Below, piece by piece: positions 8,730 through 17,729 of a stretch of DNA of 64,000 nucleotides; positions within the stretch are counted from its first letter, which is position 1, and each line of letters opens with the position of its first letter. The stretch lies in assembly GCA_029266035.1 (NCBI GenBank), contig JAJUFH010000011.1:1-64000 (forward strand). Direction: 5' to 3'. Under the pieces are notes generated by a model. It had not been told where the DNA came from. It worked only from the letters and a program-made list of their open reading frames with translations, and did not search any database. This DNA is from Sinomicrobium sp. (GTDB lineage: Bacteria; Bacteroidota; Bacteroidia; Flavobacteriales; Flavobacteriaceae). The position numbers and the translations under genes were made by a program.

Positions 8730-8851
8730 AAGGATAAACTCTCCCAAAAAAACTATATCTGTTCACTGTCAGTCCTGACTTCTTTGAAGCCAAAACGGAA
8801 TACACTGAAATACATGGGGCTAACTTCGGATGATACCGCTAAATATTTACA

Positions 8852-8859
8852 TATATTTG
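8852..8859 (+). promoter_or_regulatory. Candidate -7 box for the AraC-type gene
   Basis: TATATTTG matches TAnnTTTG exactly. It ends 18 bases before ATG 8878 and lies downstream of the alternative ATG at 8830, so it favours the 8878 start. Confidence 0.45.
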
Positions 8860-8877
8860 TTCTTTATACTGACGAAC

Positions 8878-9687
8878 ATGCTGATTTCTTTTACACTTCC
8901 TGATCCTGCATTACGTCCTTATGTAAAGGGGTATTTTTATATTGAATTGGAGGCCAAACCCAACGCCGCTCCTCTGGATATACATCCGGTTGGCTACAAT
9001 ACTATTGCTTTTACGTTAAACCCAAAGGTATTTAGCTCCAATGATAATGATTATGACTTTAGCTTGAGCTATCACGGTTATATATGCAAGCACATTTCAC
9101 TTCTGCCGTTGACACCGCTTATCAAAATGATCGTCGTTTCTTTTACGGCTACGGGAGCAGCACAATTGTTCCGCATTCCACAACACGAATTGCTAAATCA
9201 GATCGTACCTTTTACTGATGTTTTTTCCGCCTCAAAAACACTGAACGCTCAATTGGAAGAAACAGATCCCTGCCAAAAACAAGCCTTGGTTCATATAGAA
9301 AAATGGCTGTTGCAGCAAATACCTGCTAAAGCTCCGTTTCTTTATTCCCCTAATATTGATGAGGCGTGTAAGATTATTCAATCCTGTGAAGGACATATCC
9401 GCATTGATGAACTCTGCCAAAAAGTCGGAATGTCCCAAAGATATCTGGAAAGTCATTTTAAAGAAATGATAGGCGTTTCTCCAAAACTATACTGCCGCAT
9501 TTCCCGTTTTATTGCCGTATATCAGTCTATACTTCAAAACAGTCATGTCGAATGGGGTGAATTGGTTTACCGTTACCGCTTTTTTGACCAGGCTCATTTT
9601 ATACGAGACTTTAAAGCCTTTTTTGGGTATTCTCCTTCCAAAATCCATTTGGCAAATAGCCATCTTACCAGGAAAATTATCTTGTAA
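8878..9687 (+). CDS. AraC-family transcriptional regulator
   Basis: A 269-residue regulator with an N-terminal sensor part (begins MLISFTLPDPALRPYVKGYFYIEL) and a C-terminal double helix-turn-helix from about 170 on (IDELCQKVGMSQRYLESHFKEMIGVSPKLYCRISRF, then a second helix pair with FFDQAHFIRDFKAFFGYSP). An in-frame ATG at 8830 would add 16 hydrophobic residues, but a -7 box lies between the two starts, and F.P...L..YV..Y is the usual beginning of this family. Its target is unknown; the lipoprotein genes downstream are candidates only by position. Confidence 0.9.
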   Translation: MLISFTLPDPALRPYVKGYFYIELEAKPNAAPLDIHPVGYNTIAFTLNPKVFSSNDNDYDFSLSYHGYICKHISLLPLTPLIKMIVVSFTATGAAQLFRIPQHELLNQIVPFTDVFSASKTLNAQLEETDPCQKQALVHIEKWLLQQIPAKAPFLYSPNIDEACKIIQSCEGHIRIDELCQKVGMSQRYLESHFKEMIGVSPKLYCRISRFIAVYQSILQNSHVEWGELVYRYRFFDQAHFIRDFKAFFGYSPSKIHLANSHLTRKIIL

Positions 9688-9777
9688 TTCCCTTTTTTCG
9701 AATTTTTACAATCTCCGCATTTTTTACTGACCTATATTCGCCTTACTGATTAAATTCCTTCAGGCAGGACTGAAAAT

Positions 9778-9801
9778 TCCCTGCCTGGCCGGCAGGCAGG
9801 A
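9778..9801. repeat. GC-rich palindromic repeat
   Basis: CCTGCCTGGCCGGCAGGCAGG forms an inverted repeat (CCTGCC/GGCAGG with a GCCGGC core region) between the AraC-type gene and the lipoprotein cluster. It could stop transcription of the regulator gene or be a dispersed palindromic repeat; it lacks a T-run. Confidence 0.4.
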
Positions 9802-9923
9802 TTACTCTGTGCTCGTGGGGCAGACTGCTGTACGGACAGACATTGATCTATGGTATAGAAACCAATAGCCATCGGGATTGATATCATCCTGCTTGTATAT
9901 ACTGTTAACCCAAAAATATTCGA

Positions 9924-10325
9924 ATGAACGCAAAATATTGTTTTTTGATCATTTTTTTGTTTGCCGGTGAATTGTCGATCTCCTGCTCAGGCCGATCTGA
10001 GGGTACAAAAAAGCAGCTCAAAAATGAAGCGTTTCCCATTCCTTATCCCGAAGAAGGTGATGTTATTACCGATAAATGGGATGGTACTTCCGGGCACCGG
10101 ACTGTAAAATATCCGGACAAACAACATCGGGAACTCATCGACTTTTACAATGACTATACCTCCGGAAGCGACTGGAAACGTACAACATCAGGAAAGGGGG
10201 CTATACCCGCTGTTATTTACGTTCATCTCCACAAAGGATATACCATAGATATTGGCCCTCCGGACACACAGATGGCAAATGCCGTATTGATTTCGCTTTA
10301 TGTGGCCGATTATTCCGATCTCTAA
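9924..10325 (+). CDS. Small lipoprotein of unknown function
   Basis: A 133-residue protein with a lipoprotein signal: basic start MNAK, hydrophobic stretch and lipobox LSIS-C21. The mature part has no motif I recognise; it is rich in charged and aromatic residues and ends VLISLYVADYSDL. It is the first of five consecutive plus-strand lipoprotein genes (9924-13313). Downstream of the Cys it has SGRSEG rather than the acidic stretch of its neighbours, so it may stay periplasm-facing. Confidence 0.75.
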   Translation: MNAKYCFLIIFLFAGELSISCSGRSEGTKKQLKNEAFPIPYPEEGDVITDKWDGTSGHRTVKYPDKQHRELIDFYNDYTSGSDWKRTTSGKGAIPAVIYVHLHKGYTIDIGPPDTQMANAVLISLYVADYSDL

Positions 10326-10431
10326 AAAACTTGATTGTGATGAAACATCCATGACTATGTTTTTAATCACGCAAAGGAATGATAATATGGATGTTCCATA
10401 TGACCTTTGAAAAAACAATAAATATTAACAC

Positions 10432-11508
10432 ATGAAAATTTTACAATGGTTAACGGTTAAACAAAAACGGAGACTGCGGTGGTTTCCGGTATTGTCTGTA
10501 CTCTCTTTATGGATAATGGGCTGTAGTAATGACGACGACAATCCCGGGTCCGAGCCACAATATCGGACCGATATATACGTGTGCGGAAGTGAATTCAATG
10601 GCAGTCACGATGTTGCAAAATACTGGAAAAACGGCGAAGGTATTGAACTGAGCGACGGTACCCACAGTGCAGATGCACATGCTATTACCGTGTCCGACAG
10701 CACGGTCTATGTGGCCGGGGCCGAAAAACACGACGGTTCTTATCGCGTCGCCAAATACTGGAAAAACAGTACCGCCGTACCGCTTAGCGACGGTTCCAGC
10801 CCCGCCGAAGCCTATTCCATTTTTGTGGACGGGAAAGACGTTTATGTAGCCGGCAGAGAAAAACCGGGATCAAATTACAGAGCTGTATACTGGAAAAATG
10901 GTGCTCAGGTAGCCCTGACCAATGGGGCTTATGATGCAAGTGCAACATCTATTACCGTACACAACGGCGACGTCTATGTAGCCGGTACCGAATCCAACGG
11001 CACGCGCGATGTGGCGAAGTACTGGAAGAACGGCACACCGGTGGTCTTAAGTGACGGTTCCATTCACGGTGATGCGAGTGACATTTTCCTTTCTGAAAAC
11101 GACATCTATGTGGCGGGAAGAGGAACCTCTGGTTCCCGATACTGGAAAAACGGGGAGCCCGTGCCCCTTATACAGGAAGGTACCGAGGATCAATACGCCG
11201 CCGGCATTTATGTTTCCGAAGGCAATGTGCATGTTGTGGGAGGCGGGTATGGCGCTTCAAAGGAGATCGTATATTATTGGAAGAACGGCGATCCGGAGAT
11301 TATAAGTAAACCTAAGGATGTTACGACCATGGCATCGTCCATTTTCGTACAGGAAAATGATGTGTATATATCAGGAACAGTGTACAACGGCAGTACAAGT
11401 TCTTACAGCGCTCAATACTGGAAAAACGGCGAAGTTATACCATTAGGAGAAGGCAAATATTCATCCTTTTCCTCTTCCATCTTTGTGACGAAAACCTTAA
11501 TCGAATAA
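10432..11508 (+). CDS. Surface lipoprotein with seven YWKNG repeats (predicted beta-propeller)
   Basis: A 358-residue protein with a long signal peptide and lipid cysteine C31 followed by SNDDD, the acidic pattern linked to surface export of lipoproteins in Bacteroidota. The mature part consists of seven repeats of about 41-47 residues, each with Y-(V/I)-x-G at the start, the hallmark YWKN(G/S) in the middle and a SI(F/T)V-like strand near the end. Seven such units suggest a seven-bladed beta-propeller, probably a binding module. It has no catalytic motif I can identify. The ligand is unknown. Confidence 0.85.
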   Translation: MKILQWLTVKQKRRLRWFPVLSVLSLWIMGCSNDDDNPGSEPQYRTDIYVCGSEFNGSHDVAKYWKNGEGIELSDGTHSADAHAITVSDSTVYVAGAEKHDGSYRVAKYWKNSTAVPLSDGSSPAEAYSIFVDGKDVYVAGREKPGSNYRAVYWKNGAQVALTNGAYDASATSITVHNGDVYVAGTESNGTRDVAKYWKNGTPVVLSDGSIHGDASDIFLSENDIYVAGRGTSGSRYWKNGEPVPLIQEGTEDQYAAGIYVSEGNVHVVGGGYGASKEIVYYWKNGDPEIISKPKDVTTMASSIFVQENDVYISGTVYNGSTSSYSAQYWKNGEVIPLGEGKYSSFSSSIFVTKTLIE

Positions 11509-11521
11509 AAATTATAACAAC

Positions 11522-11998
11522 ATGAAGCAATTTTTACTTTTAGCTGTTTGCACACTGGGTTTTCTGTACAGTTGCCAGGACGACGATACCAATACAGACC
11601 CACAGATCGATCTGGCAGTAACATCTTTTGATTTTGAGATTGAAAAAACCTCGGAATTTGAGGGAAACATCCATTTTACAGCCGTCATAAAAAACGTGGC
11701 AGACGACTTCCGCTCCGGGGAAGGACAACAGTCGGTCTATCTGACTGAAAAACCGGCTGCCGGAAAATCAATTACACTGATCAGTAAGAAATTTAAAGAC
11801 CTGGATGCCGGCGAGACCGTAGAACTGCAGTTTACCCATCAGGGATGGCGCGTTTCTAAAGAGTTTCCTCCCAGTTTTAAAGTACAGATCAGTTTTGATC
11901 CGGACTTGTATATAGACGACAACCCCCTGAACAACGATAGCAATTCGAATAACAACTTTAAAGAAATAACAGGACAGCAAATAAATACACGATTCTAA
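11522..11998 (+). CDS. Surface lipoprotein, CARDB-like
   Basis: A 158-residue lipoprotein with a short signal and lipid Cys C18 followed by QDDD. The mature part (IDLAVTSFDFEIEK..., ending DDNPLNNDSNSNNNFKEI) resembles CARDB-type Ig-like domains, in which 'D....NN...F' loops are typical. It starts only 13 bases after the propeller lipoprotein, so the two are probably co-transcribed and may act on the same surface substrate. Confidence 0.75.
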   Translation: MKQFLLLAVCTLGFLYSCQDDDTNTDPQIDLAVTSFDFEIEKTSEFEGNIHFTAVIKNVADDFRSGEGQQSVYLTEKPAAGKSITLISKKFKDLDAGETVELQFTHQGWRVSKEFPPSFKVQISFDPDLYIDDNPLNNDSNSNNNFKEITGQQINTRF

Positions 11999-12075
11999 AA
12001 GAAATGATTATTACGTCTTTTAACTCGATGTCTGAACCAGAGTACCTGCAACTGAGAACAAAAACTTTAAACGTT

Positions 12076-12516
12076 ATGAACAAACCAGTTTTCCATATTC
12101 TAAAAACAGGAATTGTCTTTTTACTGATTTGTGTGCTGACAGCGTGCAGCAGCGATGATGACAATACCGCCGAACCCGAACCAGCCCCGGAGGAGCTTAT
12201 TCTCGGAAAGTGGTATTTTATCAAGATTATGGCTGCCGACGGTACGATACAATTTCCGGAAAACGATTGTGAAAAGCAGACCTATTATGAATTTGAAGCG
12301 GACGGAACGGTCTTGCAAGGCACCTATGTATTGGACGGGACGGAATGTAAGGGCAATACCGTCACGGCATCCTATGAATTGATTTCCGGCGGCGAAAAAC
12401 TGCTGGTGACAACATCAGACGGCACAGCAAATATTATCGAAATTAGCACTCTGAATGGAAAGATATTAGAAATTATCAATACCGGAGGAATGAAAGGTAC
12501 TTTCGAAAAAAGGTAG
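12076..12516 (+). CDS. Lipocalin-like lipoprotein
   Basis: A 146-residue lipoprotein counted from ATG 12076; an upstream in-frame ATG at 12004 would put 24 polar residues before the signal peptide, which is unlikely. Lipid Cys C24 is followed by SSDDD. The mature part has ILGKWYFIKIMAADG, then a Cys-containing loop, a YEFEADGTVLQGTYVLDG segment and alternating strands to the end, the pattern of the small lipocalin-like lipoproteins of Bacteroidota. Ligand unknown. Confidence 0.8.
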   Translation: MNKPVFHILKTGIVFLLICVLTACSSDDDNTAEPEPAPEELILGKWYFIKIMAADGTIQFPENDCEKQTYYEFEADGTVLQGTYVLDGTECKGNTVTASYELISGGEKLLVTTSDGTANIIEISTLNGKILEIINTGGMKGTFEKR

Positions 12517-12596
12517 CCCTGTCATAAAAGACGAACCTTGAAGTAACTATTGAAAACTACGGACAACTTCAGTACCTTTACCAAAAAAATGTTCGT

Positions 12597-13313
12597 ATGA
12601 AAAAAATAGCTTGCATCCTTACCGTATTCCTGTTGTTCTCCTGTGCCGAACTGCAACAGGTCGTCAACCAGATCCCTTCGTCTTCCGGTACCGGGACGGT
12701 CAGCAATACCGATATAGCCGCCGGTCTCCGGCAGGCCCTTGATATGGGAATAAAGAAACAGGTGAGCAAGCTCACACAGAAGGATGGCTTTTTTAAAAAT
12801 GAAATGGTAAAGATCATGCTTCCGGCAGAATTGCAGAAGGTAGACAAGACACTTCGCGATGTAGGGCTGGGCAAGCTGGCCGACGAAGGGCTGAAAGTGC
12901 TGAACAGGGCTGCCGAAGATGCCGTAAAGGAAGCTACTCCTATTTTTGTCAATGCGGTTAAAGGGATTACTTTTGCCGATGCCCGGGACATTTTACTGGG
13001 GGCAGACAATGCGGCCACCTCTTACCTGCAGCGCACTACCGAAAAACAGTTGTACGACAAGTTTTCCCCGGTTATCAATAATTCCCTCTCCAAGGTGGGA
13101 GCTACGGATGTCTGGGCCAACCTCATCAATAAATACAACACCCTGCCCCTCACCAGCAATGTAAATCCGGACCTGACCGACTATGTCACCGAACAGGCGC
13201 TAAAAGGGGTGTTTACCATGATTTCGGTAGAGGAAAAAGAAATACGCAGTAAGGTTTCATCGCGGTCGACAGATCTGCTGAAGAAGGTTTTTGCTCTTCA
13301 GGATAAAAAGTGA
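12597..13313 (+). CDS. DUF4197-family lipoprotein
   Basis: A 238-residue protein with signal peptide and lipid Cys C16. The mature part fits the DUF4197 family: AAGLRQALDMGIKKQVSKL near 45-65, FADARDILLGADNAATSYLQ near 125-145, then KFSPVINNSLSKVG and a C-terminal KGVFTMISVEEKEIR. It is helical and of unknown function. It is last in the lipoprotein run, with a gap of 80 bases, so it may have its own promoter. Confidence 0.85.
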   Translation: MKKIACILTVFLLFSCAELQQVVNQIPSSSGTGTVSNTDIAAGLRQALDMGIKKQVSKLTQKDGFFKNEMVKIMLPAELQKVDKTLRDVGLGKLADEGLKVLNRAAEDAVKEATPIFVNAVKGITFADARDILLGADNAATSYLQRTTEKQLYDKFSPVINNSLSKVGATDVWANLINKYNTLPLTSNVNPDLTDYVTEQALKGVFTMISVEEKEIRSKVSSRSTDLLKKVFALQDKK

Positions 13314-13354
13314 TATTGACCAGCTTTAAAACGGTCAGCGCAACGGATAATTGG

Positions 13355-13438
13355 GGTTGGTGGTTGGTGGTTTGTGGTTTTTTAGTTCGTAGTTGGTAGT
13401 TGGTAGTTCGTAGTAAAGTTCGTAGTTCGTAGTTTGTA
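13355..13438. repeat. Degenerate GTTSGTAGTT repeat block
   Basis: About eight imperfect copies of a ten-base unit close to AGTTCGTAGT / AGTTGGTAGT, preceded by GGTTGGTGGTTTGTGG. The reverse complement matches the AACTACGAAC motif seen near 4143 and 43174, so this belongs to a dispersed intergenic repeat family. Confidence 0.75.
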
Positions 13439-13440
13439 AT

Positions 13441-13544
13441 AACTCAATAACCCATTAACTTAATAACCCAATAACCCATTAACTCAATAACCCATTAACT
13501 CAATAACCCATTAACTTAATAACCCAATAACTTATTAACCCAAT
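13441..13544. repeat. Octamer tandem array, 13 copies
   Basis: Thirteen consecutive 8-base units fit the pattern AACYYAWT (AACTCAAT, AACCCATT, AACTTAAT, AACCCAAT, AACTTATT). Three more units of the same type occur on the opposite strand at about 20960-20983. The array lies between the convergent DUF4197 gene and the cobalamin-binding-like gene. There is no unique spacer, so it is not a CRISPR. Confidence 0.85.
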
Positions 13545-13573
13545 AATAGTTTTTTGTTTCTCCATTTCTCCGC

Positions 13574-14374
13574 TTATCGAAGGCGTTCTCTCAGCTGTTT
13601 GAAGTAATCGAAGGCTCTGACCAGGCGCGAACCGTACCAGCTGAACATTTCGCCGTCTACAAAAACGGTTTTTGCGTGGTGGGTAAACCTCCCTACTTCA
13701 AAGGCGTGCTCTTCTTTAAACGGATAGGGTTCTGATGAGAGCAATACGAGATCGGGATCTCCTTCCAACCGCATGCGCTTGAGGGAGATTTCGGGGTAAC
13801 GCTCGCGGTTTCCGTATATGTTGAGGAAGTTGTTTAAGCCGAGTAAGTGGTCAATAAAGGTATTCCCTCCGGCTACCATCCAAGGCTCTCGCCAGATAAA
13901 ATACGCCACTTTCAACACCGGTTTGTCTTGCATAAACAATTTAAATTCTCGCAGTCGACTGTCTATTTTGGCTGTGATTCGCGAAGCTTCGGTACGGCAA
14001 GCGAACAATTGTCCGTACTGCTCTATCAAGGCGAGGGTATCGGCTATGGTACAGACATCGGAAACGTGAACAGGGGCTATACTGTTTAGCTCAGCTACCA
14101 TTTCGCGGGTATTCTCTTCCTTGTTGCACAGTATGATATCAGGATCGAGCGATTGGATGCGGTCGAGATTCACCTTTTTTGTTCCCCCGACAATAGTTTT
14201 AACCGATTTAAAATGATAGGGATGCACACAAAATTTTGTGATCCCCACTACCTGATCTTCCAGTCCCAAATCGTAAAGCAATTCGGTTTGTGAGGGTACC
14301 AGCGACACTATGCGCAAGGGTCGATCGCGTCTCAGTTGTAGTGTATTTCCCAACTGGTCTTTAAAAACCTCCAT
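13574..14374 (-). CDS. Cobalamin/metal-chelate binding protein, BtuF/FepB-like, no signal peptide
   Basis: A 266-residue protein of the helical-backbone substrate-binding type used by B12 and siderophore ABC transporters. The fold is visible as RIVSLVPSQTELLYDLGLEDQVVGIT near 20-45, then IQSLDPDIILCNKEENTREM and a final GDPDLVLLSSEPYPF. It starts MEVFKDQLGN with no signal peptide or lipobox, so unlike classic BtuF it would be cytoplasmic unless the true start is missed. It lies 33 bases after pyrF, so it may ride on that transcript. A link with the B12-dependent IcmF is possible but unproven. Confidence 0.8.
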   Translation of the reverse strand: MEVFKDQLGNTLQLRRDRPLRIVSLVPSQTELLYDLGLEDQVVGITKFCVHPYHFKSVKTIVGGTKKVNLDRIQSLDPDIILCNKEENTREMVAELNSIAPVHVSDVCTIADTLALIEQYGQLFACRTEASRITAKIDSRLREFKLFMQDKPVLKVAYFIWREPWMVAGGNTFIDHLLGLNNFLNIYGNRERYPEISLKRMRLEGDPDLVLLSSEPYPFKEEHAFEVGRFTHHAKTVFVDGEMFSWYGSRLVRAFDYFKQLRERLR

Positions 14375-14407
14375 AGTATTATTTTTAGGAGATGAGGCTT
14401 GGGCAAC

Positions 14408-15223
14408 TTAGCGACTCAGTATATCCTTCATCTGCTGTTGCAGCTCAGATGCGGCATTGCGGGCCTGCTCGGCAAAATCTCTGTCTTTTGAGGCGTAGAT
14501 AATGCCCCGGGCAGAATTGACCAACAATCCCACATCGGGGGTCATCCCGTATTTACACACTTCTTTCAAACTTCCCCCTTGTGCCCCCACTCCCGGTACC
14601 AGAAGGAAGCTATCGGGAATGATGTTTCGTATTTCAGTGAGATATTCGGCCTTTGTAGCACCTACCACATACATCAACCGACTACTGTTAGTCCACCCTT
14701 TAGAGGTTTCCAACACCTGTTTGTAAAGTTCTGTACCTTCCAGTTGTTTGGTTTGAAAATCGAATGCACCGCCGTTGGAAGTCAGTGCCAGTAAGATGGT
14801 GTGCTTATCTTTAAAAGAGAGAAAAGGCTCTACAGAATCCTTTCCCATATAGGGAGCCACCGTGATAGAATCGAAACCGAGATCTTCAAAAAATGCCTTT
14901 GCATACATGGAAGATGTATTACCGATATCACCGCGTTTGGCATCGGCTATAGTAAAAATATCAGGGTGATTCTCGCTGAGATAGCTCACGGTTTTTTTCA
15001 AAGCCTGCCAACCTTTCACCCCATAGGCTTCGTAAAAAGCTATATTGGGTTTATAGGCCACTGCAAGATCGCAGGTAGCATCTATAATCGCCTTGTTAAA
15101 AGCAAAGATAGGATCATCCTCTTCCAGTAAATGAGGGGGTATTTTGTTCAGATCTACATCCAGCCCCACACAAAGAAATGACTGCTTGCGACGGATGTTT
15201 GCAATGAGCTCCTCGGTTGTCAT
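14408..15223 (-). CDS. pyrF: Orotidine 5'-phosphate decarboxylase
   Basis: This 271-residue enzyme converts OMP to UMP, the last step of pyrimidine synthesis. It is the longer type II form: [15 protein letters not shown] near 15-30, the catalytic [17 protein letters not shown] block near 95-110 (Lys-Asp pair) and [14 protein letters not shown] near 210. The length of about 270 fits the bacterial type II group. It is downstream of prfA (53-base gap) and upstream of the BtuF-like gene. Confidence 0.95.
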   Translation of the reverse strand: MTTEELIANIRRKQSFLCVGLDVDLNKIPPHLLEEDDPIFAFNKAIIDATCDLAVAYKPNIAFYEAYGVKGWQALKKTVSYLSENHPDIFTIADAKRGDIGNTSSMYAKAFFEDLGFDSITVAPYMGKDSVEPFLSFKDKHTILLALTSNGGAFDFQTKQLEGTELYKQVLETSKGWTNSSRLMYVVGATKAEYLTEIRNIIPDSFLLVPGVGAQGGSLKEVCKYGMTPDVGLLVNSARGIIYASKDRDFAEQARNAASELQQQMKDILSR

Positions 15224-15276
15224 AATATAGTATTGTTATTCGCTATCTCACTGTAATTTAAAGGCAAACCTCAGAT

Positions 15277-16350
15277 TTAGAGCACATCTCCTTCTTTCAA
15301 TTTTTCGGTATTTTCTACCAGTTTGAGCTCTTCGATTATCTTTTCTATATCCCCGTTAATAATATTTTGAAGATCGTAGAGTGTAAGCCCTATCCGGTGA
15401 TCGGTAACCCTTCCTTGCGGATAGTTGTAGGTGCGGATTTTAGCACTTCTGTCGCCACTAGACACCATACTTTTACGTCTAGCCGCATCCTCTTCCTGCT
15501 TTTTAGCCAATTCTCTTTCGTAGAGGCGAGAACGCAGTACTTTAATCGCCTTTTCCAGGTTCTTGTGCTGTGATTTTTCGTCCTGACAACGCACCTCTAT
15601 GCCGGTAGGAATGTGCTGCAGTTGTATGGCCGAATAGGTAGTGTTTACCGATTGCCCTCCAGGGCCGGTAGATGTGGTACGAATGATTTTGACATCGCTC
15701 ATATCGAGCTCCACATCAAATTCTTCGGCTTCGGGCAGTACCATTACAGTTGCTGCAGAAGTGTGTACCCTACCTTGCGTTTCGGTTTGAGGTACTCGTT
15801 GTACACGGTGTACTCCGGCTTCAAACTTCAAGGTTCCGTATACATCTTCTCCGTTTACCTCAAAAATAATCTCCTTAAATCCTCCCGAAGTCCCCTCGTT
15901 AAAATCTACTGTATTGACACGCCAACCCTTGCTTTCGCAATATTTGGTATACATCCGGTATAAATCTCCTGCAAATATAGAGGCTTCATCTCCTCCGGTA
16001 CCGGCGCGGATTTCTACCATTGCATTCTTGGCATCTTCCGGATCTTTAGGAATCAACAAGTATTTGATCTCTTCTTCCAGTGCAGGTAGTTGTTCTTTTG
16101 CTTCTTCCAGTTGCATTTTGGCCATTTCGACCATTTCCGTATCACTTCCGTCTTCTATAATCTCTTCGGCTTCAGCGATATTATCGGTCAGCAATTTGTA
16201 CTCTTCCCTCTTTTCTACAATGACGCGAAGGTCTTTATACTCTTTATTGAGCTGTACATAACGCTTCTGATCGGCAATGACATCGGGTTGTATGATGAGG
16301 TCTGAAATCTCATCAAAACGTTGTTTTACTATATTTAATCTATCTAACAT
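15277..16350 (-). CDS. prfA: Peptide chain release factor 1
   Basis: RF1 (357 residues here) recognises UAA and UAG and triggers peptide release. The GGQ motif is in [17 protein letters not shown] near residue 230; [19 protein letters not shown] follows, and the recognition domain precedes it ([19 protein letters not shown] near 185-205). The length is standard. It sits in a minus-strand run purM-prfA-pyrF-btuF-like, with gaps of 33-59 bases. Confidence 0.97.
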   Translation of the reverse strand: MLDRLNIVKQRFDEISDLIIQPDVIADQKRYVQLNKEYKDLRVIVEKREEYKLLTDNIAEAEEIIEDGSDTEMVEMAKMQLEEAKEQLPALEEEIKYLLIPKDPEDAKNAMVEIRAGTGGDEASIFAGDLYRMYTKYCESKGWRVNTVDFNEGTSGGFKEIIFEVNGEDVYGTLKFEAGVHRVQRVPQTETQGRVHTSAATVMVLPEAEEFDVELDMSDVKIIRTTSTGPGGQSVNTTYSAIQLQHIPTGIEVRCQDEKSQHKNLEKAIKVLRSRLYERELAKKQEEDAARRKSMVSSGDRSAKIRTYNYPQGRVTDHRIGLTLYDLQNIINGDIEKIIEELKLVENTEKLKEGDVL

Positions 16351-16409
16351 ATACTGTGATTCATTCGGTTTGCGAAATTAAGATTTTTTTGTCGGTTTTA
16401 AACCGTTCC

Positions 16410-17588
16410 CTAATATTCAAAGGTTCCGAATTCACTTTTTACAGTAAGTTTTTTGCGATCTGAAGACTCCACGCGTCCCACAACCTGAGCAGCGATACCA
16501 AAAGATTCAGAAATTGCGATGATATCGGTAGCGATAGCCTCATCGACGTAGAGTTCCATTCGATGACCGCAGTTGAATACCTGATACATCTCTTTCCAAT
16601 CGGTACCCGACTGTTCCTGAATAAGTCTGAACAGCGGCGGTATCTCGAAGAGATTGTCTTTAACCACGTGTAGGTTATCTATGAAATGAAGAATTTTGGT
16701 TTGGGCTCCGCCACTGCAGTGTACCATTCCACAAATATCACTCGAATCGTATTTGTCTAATATCTTTTTAATCACCGGAGCATAGGTTCTGGTAGGCGAA
16801 AGCACCAGTTTTCCCGCATCTATCGGACTGTCTTCCACGGCGTCGGTGAGCTTTACCCCACCCGAATACACTAGGTCTGCGGGCACAGAGGGGTCGTAAC
16901 TTTCCGGATATTTTTCTGCGAGGTATTTGGCAAACACATCGTGTCGAGCCGAGGTAAGTCCGTTGCTCCCCATACCACCGTTGTATGTCTTCTCATAAGT
17001 CGCCTGTCCGAAAGATGCCAGCCCGACAATTACATTCCCCGCCTTGATATTGGCGTTGTCTATCACGTCTTTACGACGCATTCTCGCCGTCACCGTAGAG
17101 TCTACTATAATAGTGCGCACCAGGTCTCCCACATCTGCGGTCTCACCTCCGGTGGCGTGAATTTTAACCCCAAAGTCCGCCAATTCAGAGATGAGTTCTT
17201 CGGTACCGTTGATAATAGCAGAAATAACTTCACCCGGCACCAAATTTTTATTGCGTCCTATGGTAGACGACAAGAGTATATTGTCGGTTGCCCCTACACA
17301 CAGCAAGTCGTCTATATTCATAATAAGGGCGTCTTGGGCAATGCCTTTCCACACCGAGAGATCTCCGGTTTCTTTCCAGTACATATATGCAAGAGACGAT
17401 TTAGTGCCCGCTCCGTCGGCGTGCATCAGTATGCAGTATTCTTCATCTCCGGTAAGGTAATCGGGTACCACTTTGCAGAACGCTTTTGGGAAAAGTCCCT
17501 TATCTATATTTTTAATGGCATTGTGCACATCTTCTTTAGAGGCCGAAACCCCTCTTTGTGAATATCTCTTGCTTACCGAAGAACTCAT
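16410..17588 (-). CDS. purM: Phosphoribosylformylglycinamidine cyclo-ligase (AIR synthetase), Bacteroidota form
   Basis: PurM closes the imidazole ring of FGAM to give AIR in purine synthesis. This copy has 392 residues, longer than the roughly 345 of enterobacterial PurM, as is usual in Bacteroidota. The start RYSQRGVSASKEDVHNAI, the Mg/ATP segment HADGAGTKSSLAYMYW, NIDDLLCVGAT, and VHCSGGAQTKILHF in the C-terminal half are all PurM-like. A -7 box lies 18 bases before the ATG. Confidence 0.9.
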   Translation of the reverse strand: MSSSVSKRYSQRGVSASKEDVHNAIKNIDKGLFPKAFCKVVPDYLTGDEEYCILMHADGAGTKSSLAYMYWKETGDLSVWKGIAQDALIMNIDDLLCVGATDNILLSSTIGRNKNLVPGEVISAIINGTEELISELADFGVKIHATGGETADVGDLVRTIIVDSTVTARMRRKDVIDNANIKAGNVIVGLASFGQATYEKTYNGGMGSNGLTSARHDVFAKYLAEKYPESYDPSVPADLVYSGGVKLTDAVEDSPIDAGKLVLSPTRTYAPVIKKILDKYDSSDICGMVHCSGGAQTKILHFIDNLHVVKDNLFEIPPLFRLIQEQSGTDWKEMYQVFNCGHRMELYVDEAIATDIIAISESFGIAAQVVGRVESSDRKKLTVKSEFGTFEY

Positions 17589-17606
17589 AATTTATGTTGT
17601 TTGCCG

Positions 17607-17614
17607 CAAAAATA
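17607..17614 (-). promoter_or_regulatory. Candidate -7 box for purM
   Basis: The minus strand reads TATTTTTG, exact to TAnnTTTG, ending 18 bases before the purM ATG. Confidence 0.4.
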
Positions 17615-17673
17615 CGATGTTATTTTGAATTTGCGGTGCTTCAACTTTAGTCAGCATAACTTTGGCTTTAAAA

Positions 17674-17715
17674 AAAAATCCCAAACTCCAACAGCTTGGA
17701 ATTTGGGATTTTTAG
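17674..17715 (-). terminator. Terminator after the DUF3332 gene
   Basis: AAAATCCCAAA and TTTGGGATTTT form a long stem around CTCCAACAGCTTGGAA, which contains a second small stem (TCCAA/TTGGA). On the minus strand it follows the stop at 17730 and ends in a T-run, so it insulates purM from the upstream gene. Confidence 0.8.
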
Positions 17716-17729
17716 GTTATAGAGAATCG

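Noticed and set aside
13441-13544. Possible CRISPR array
   Set aside because: Repeat units are 8 bases, contiguous, with no spacers.
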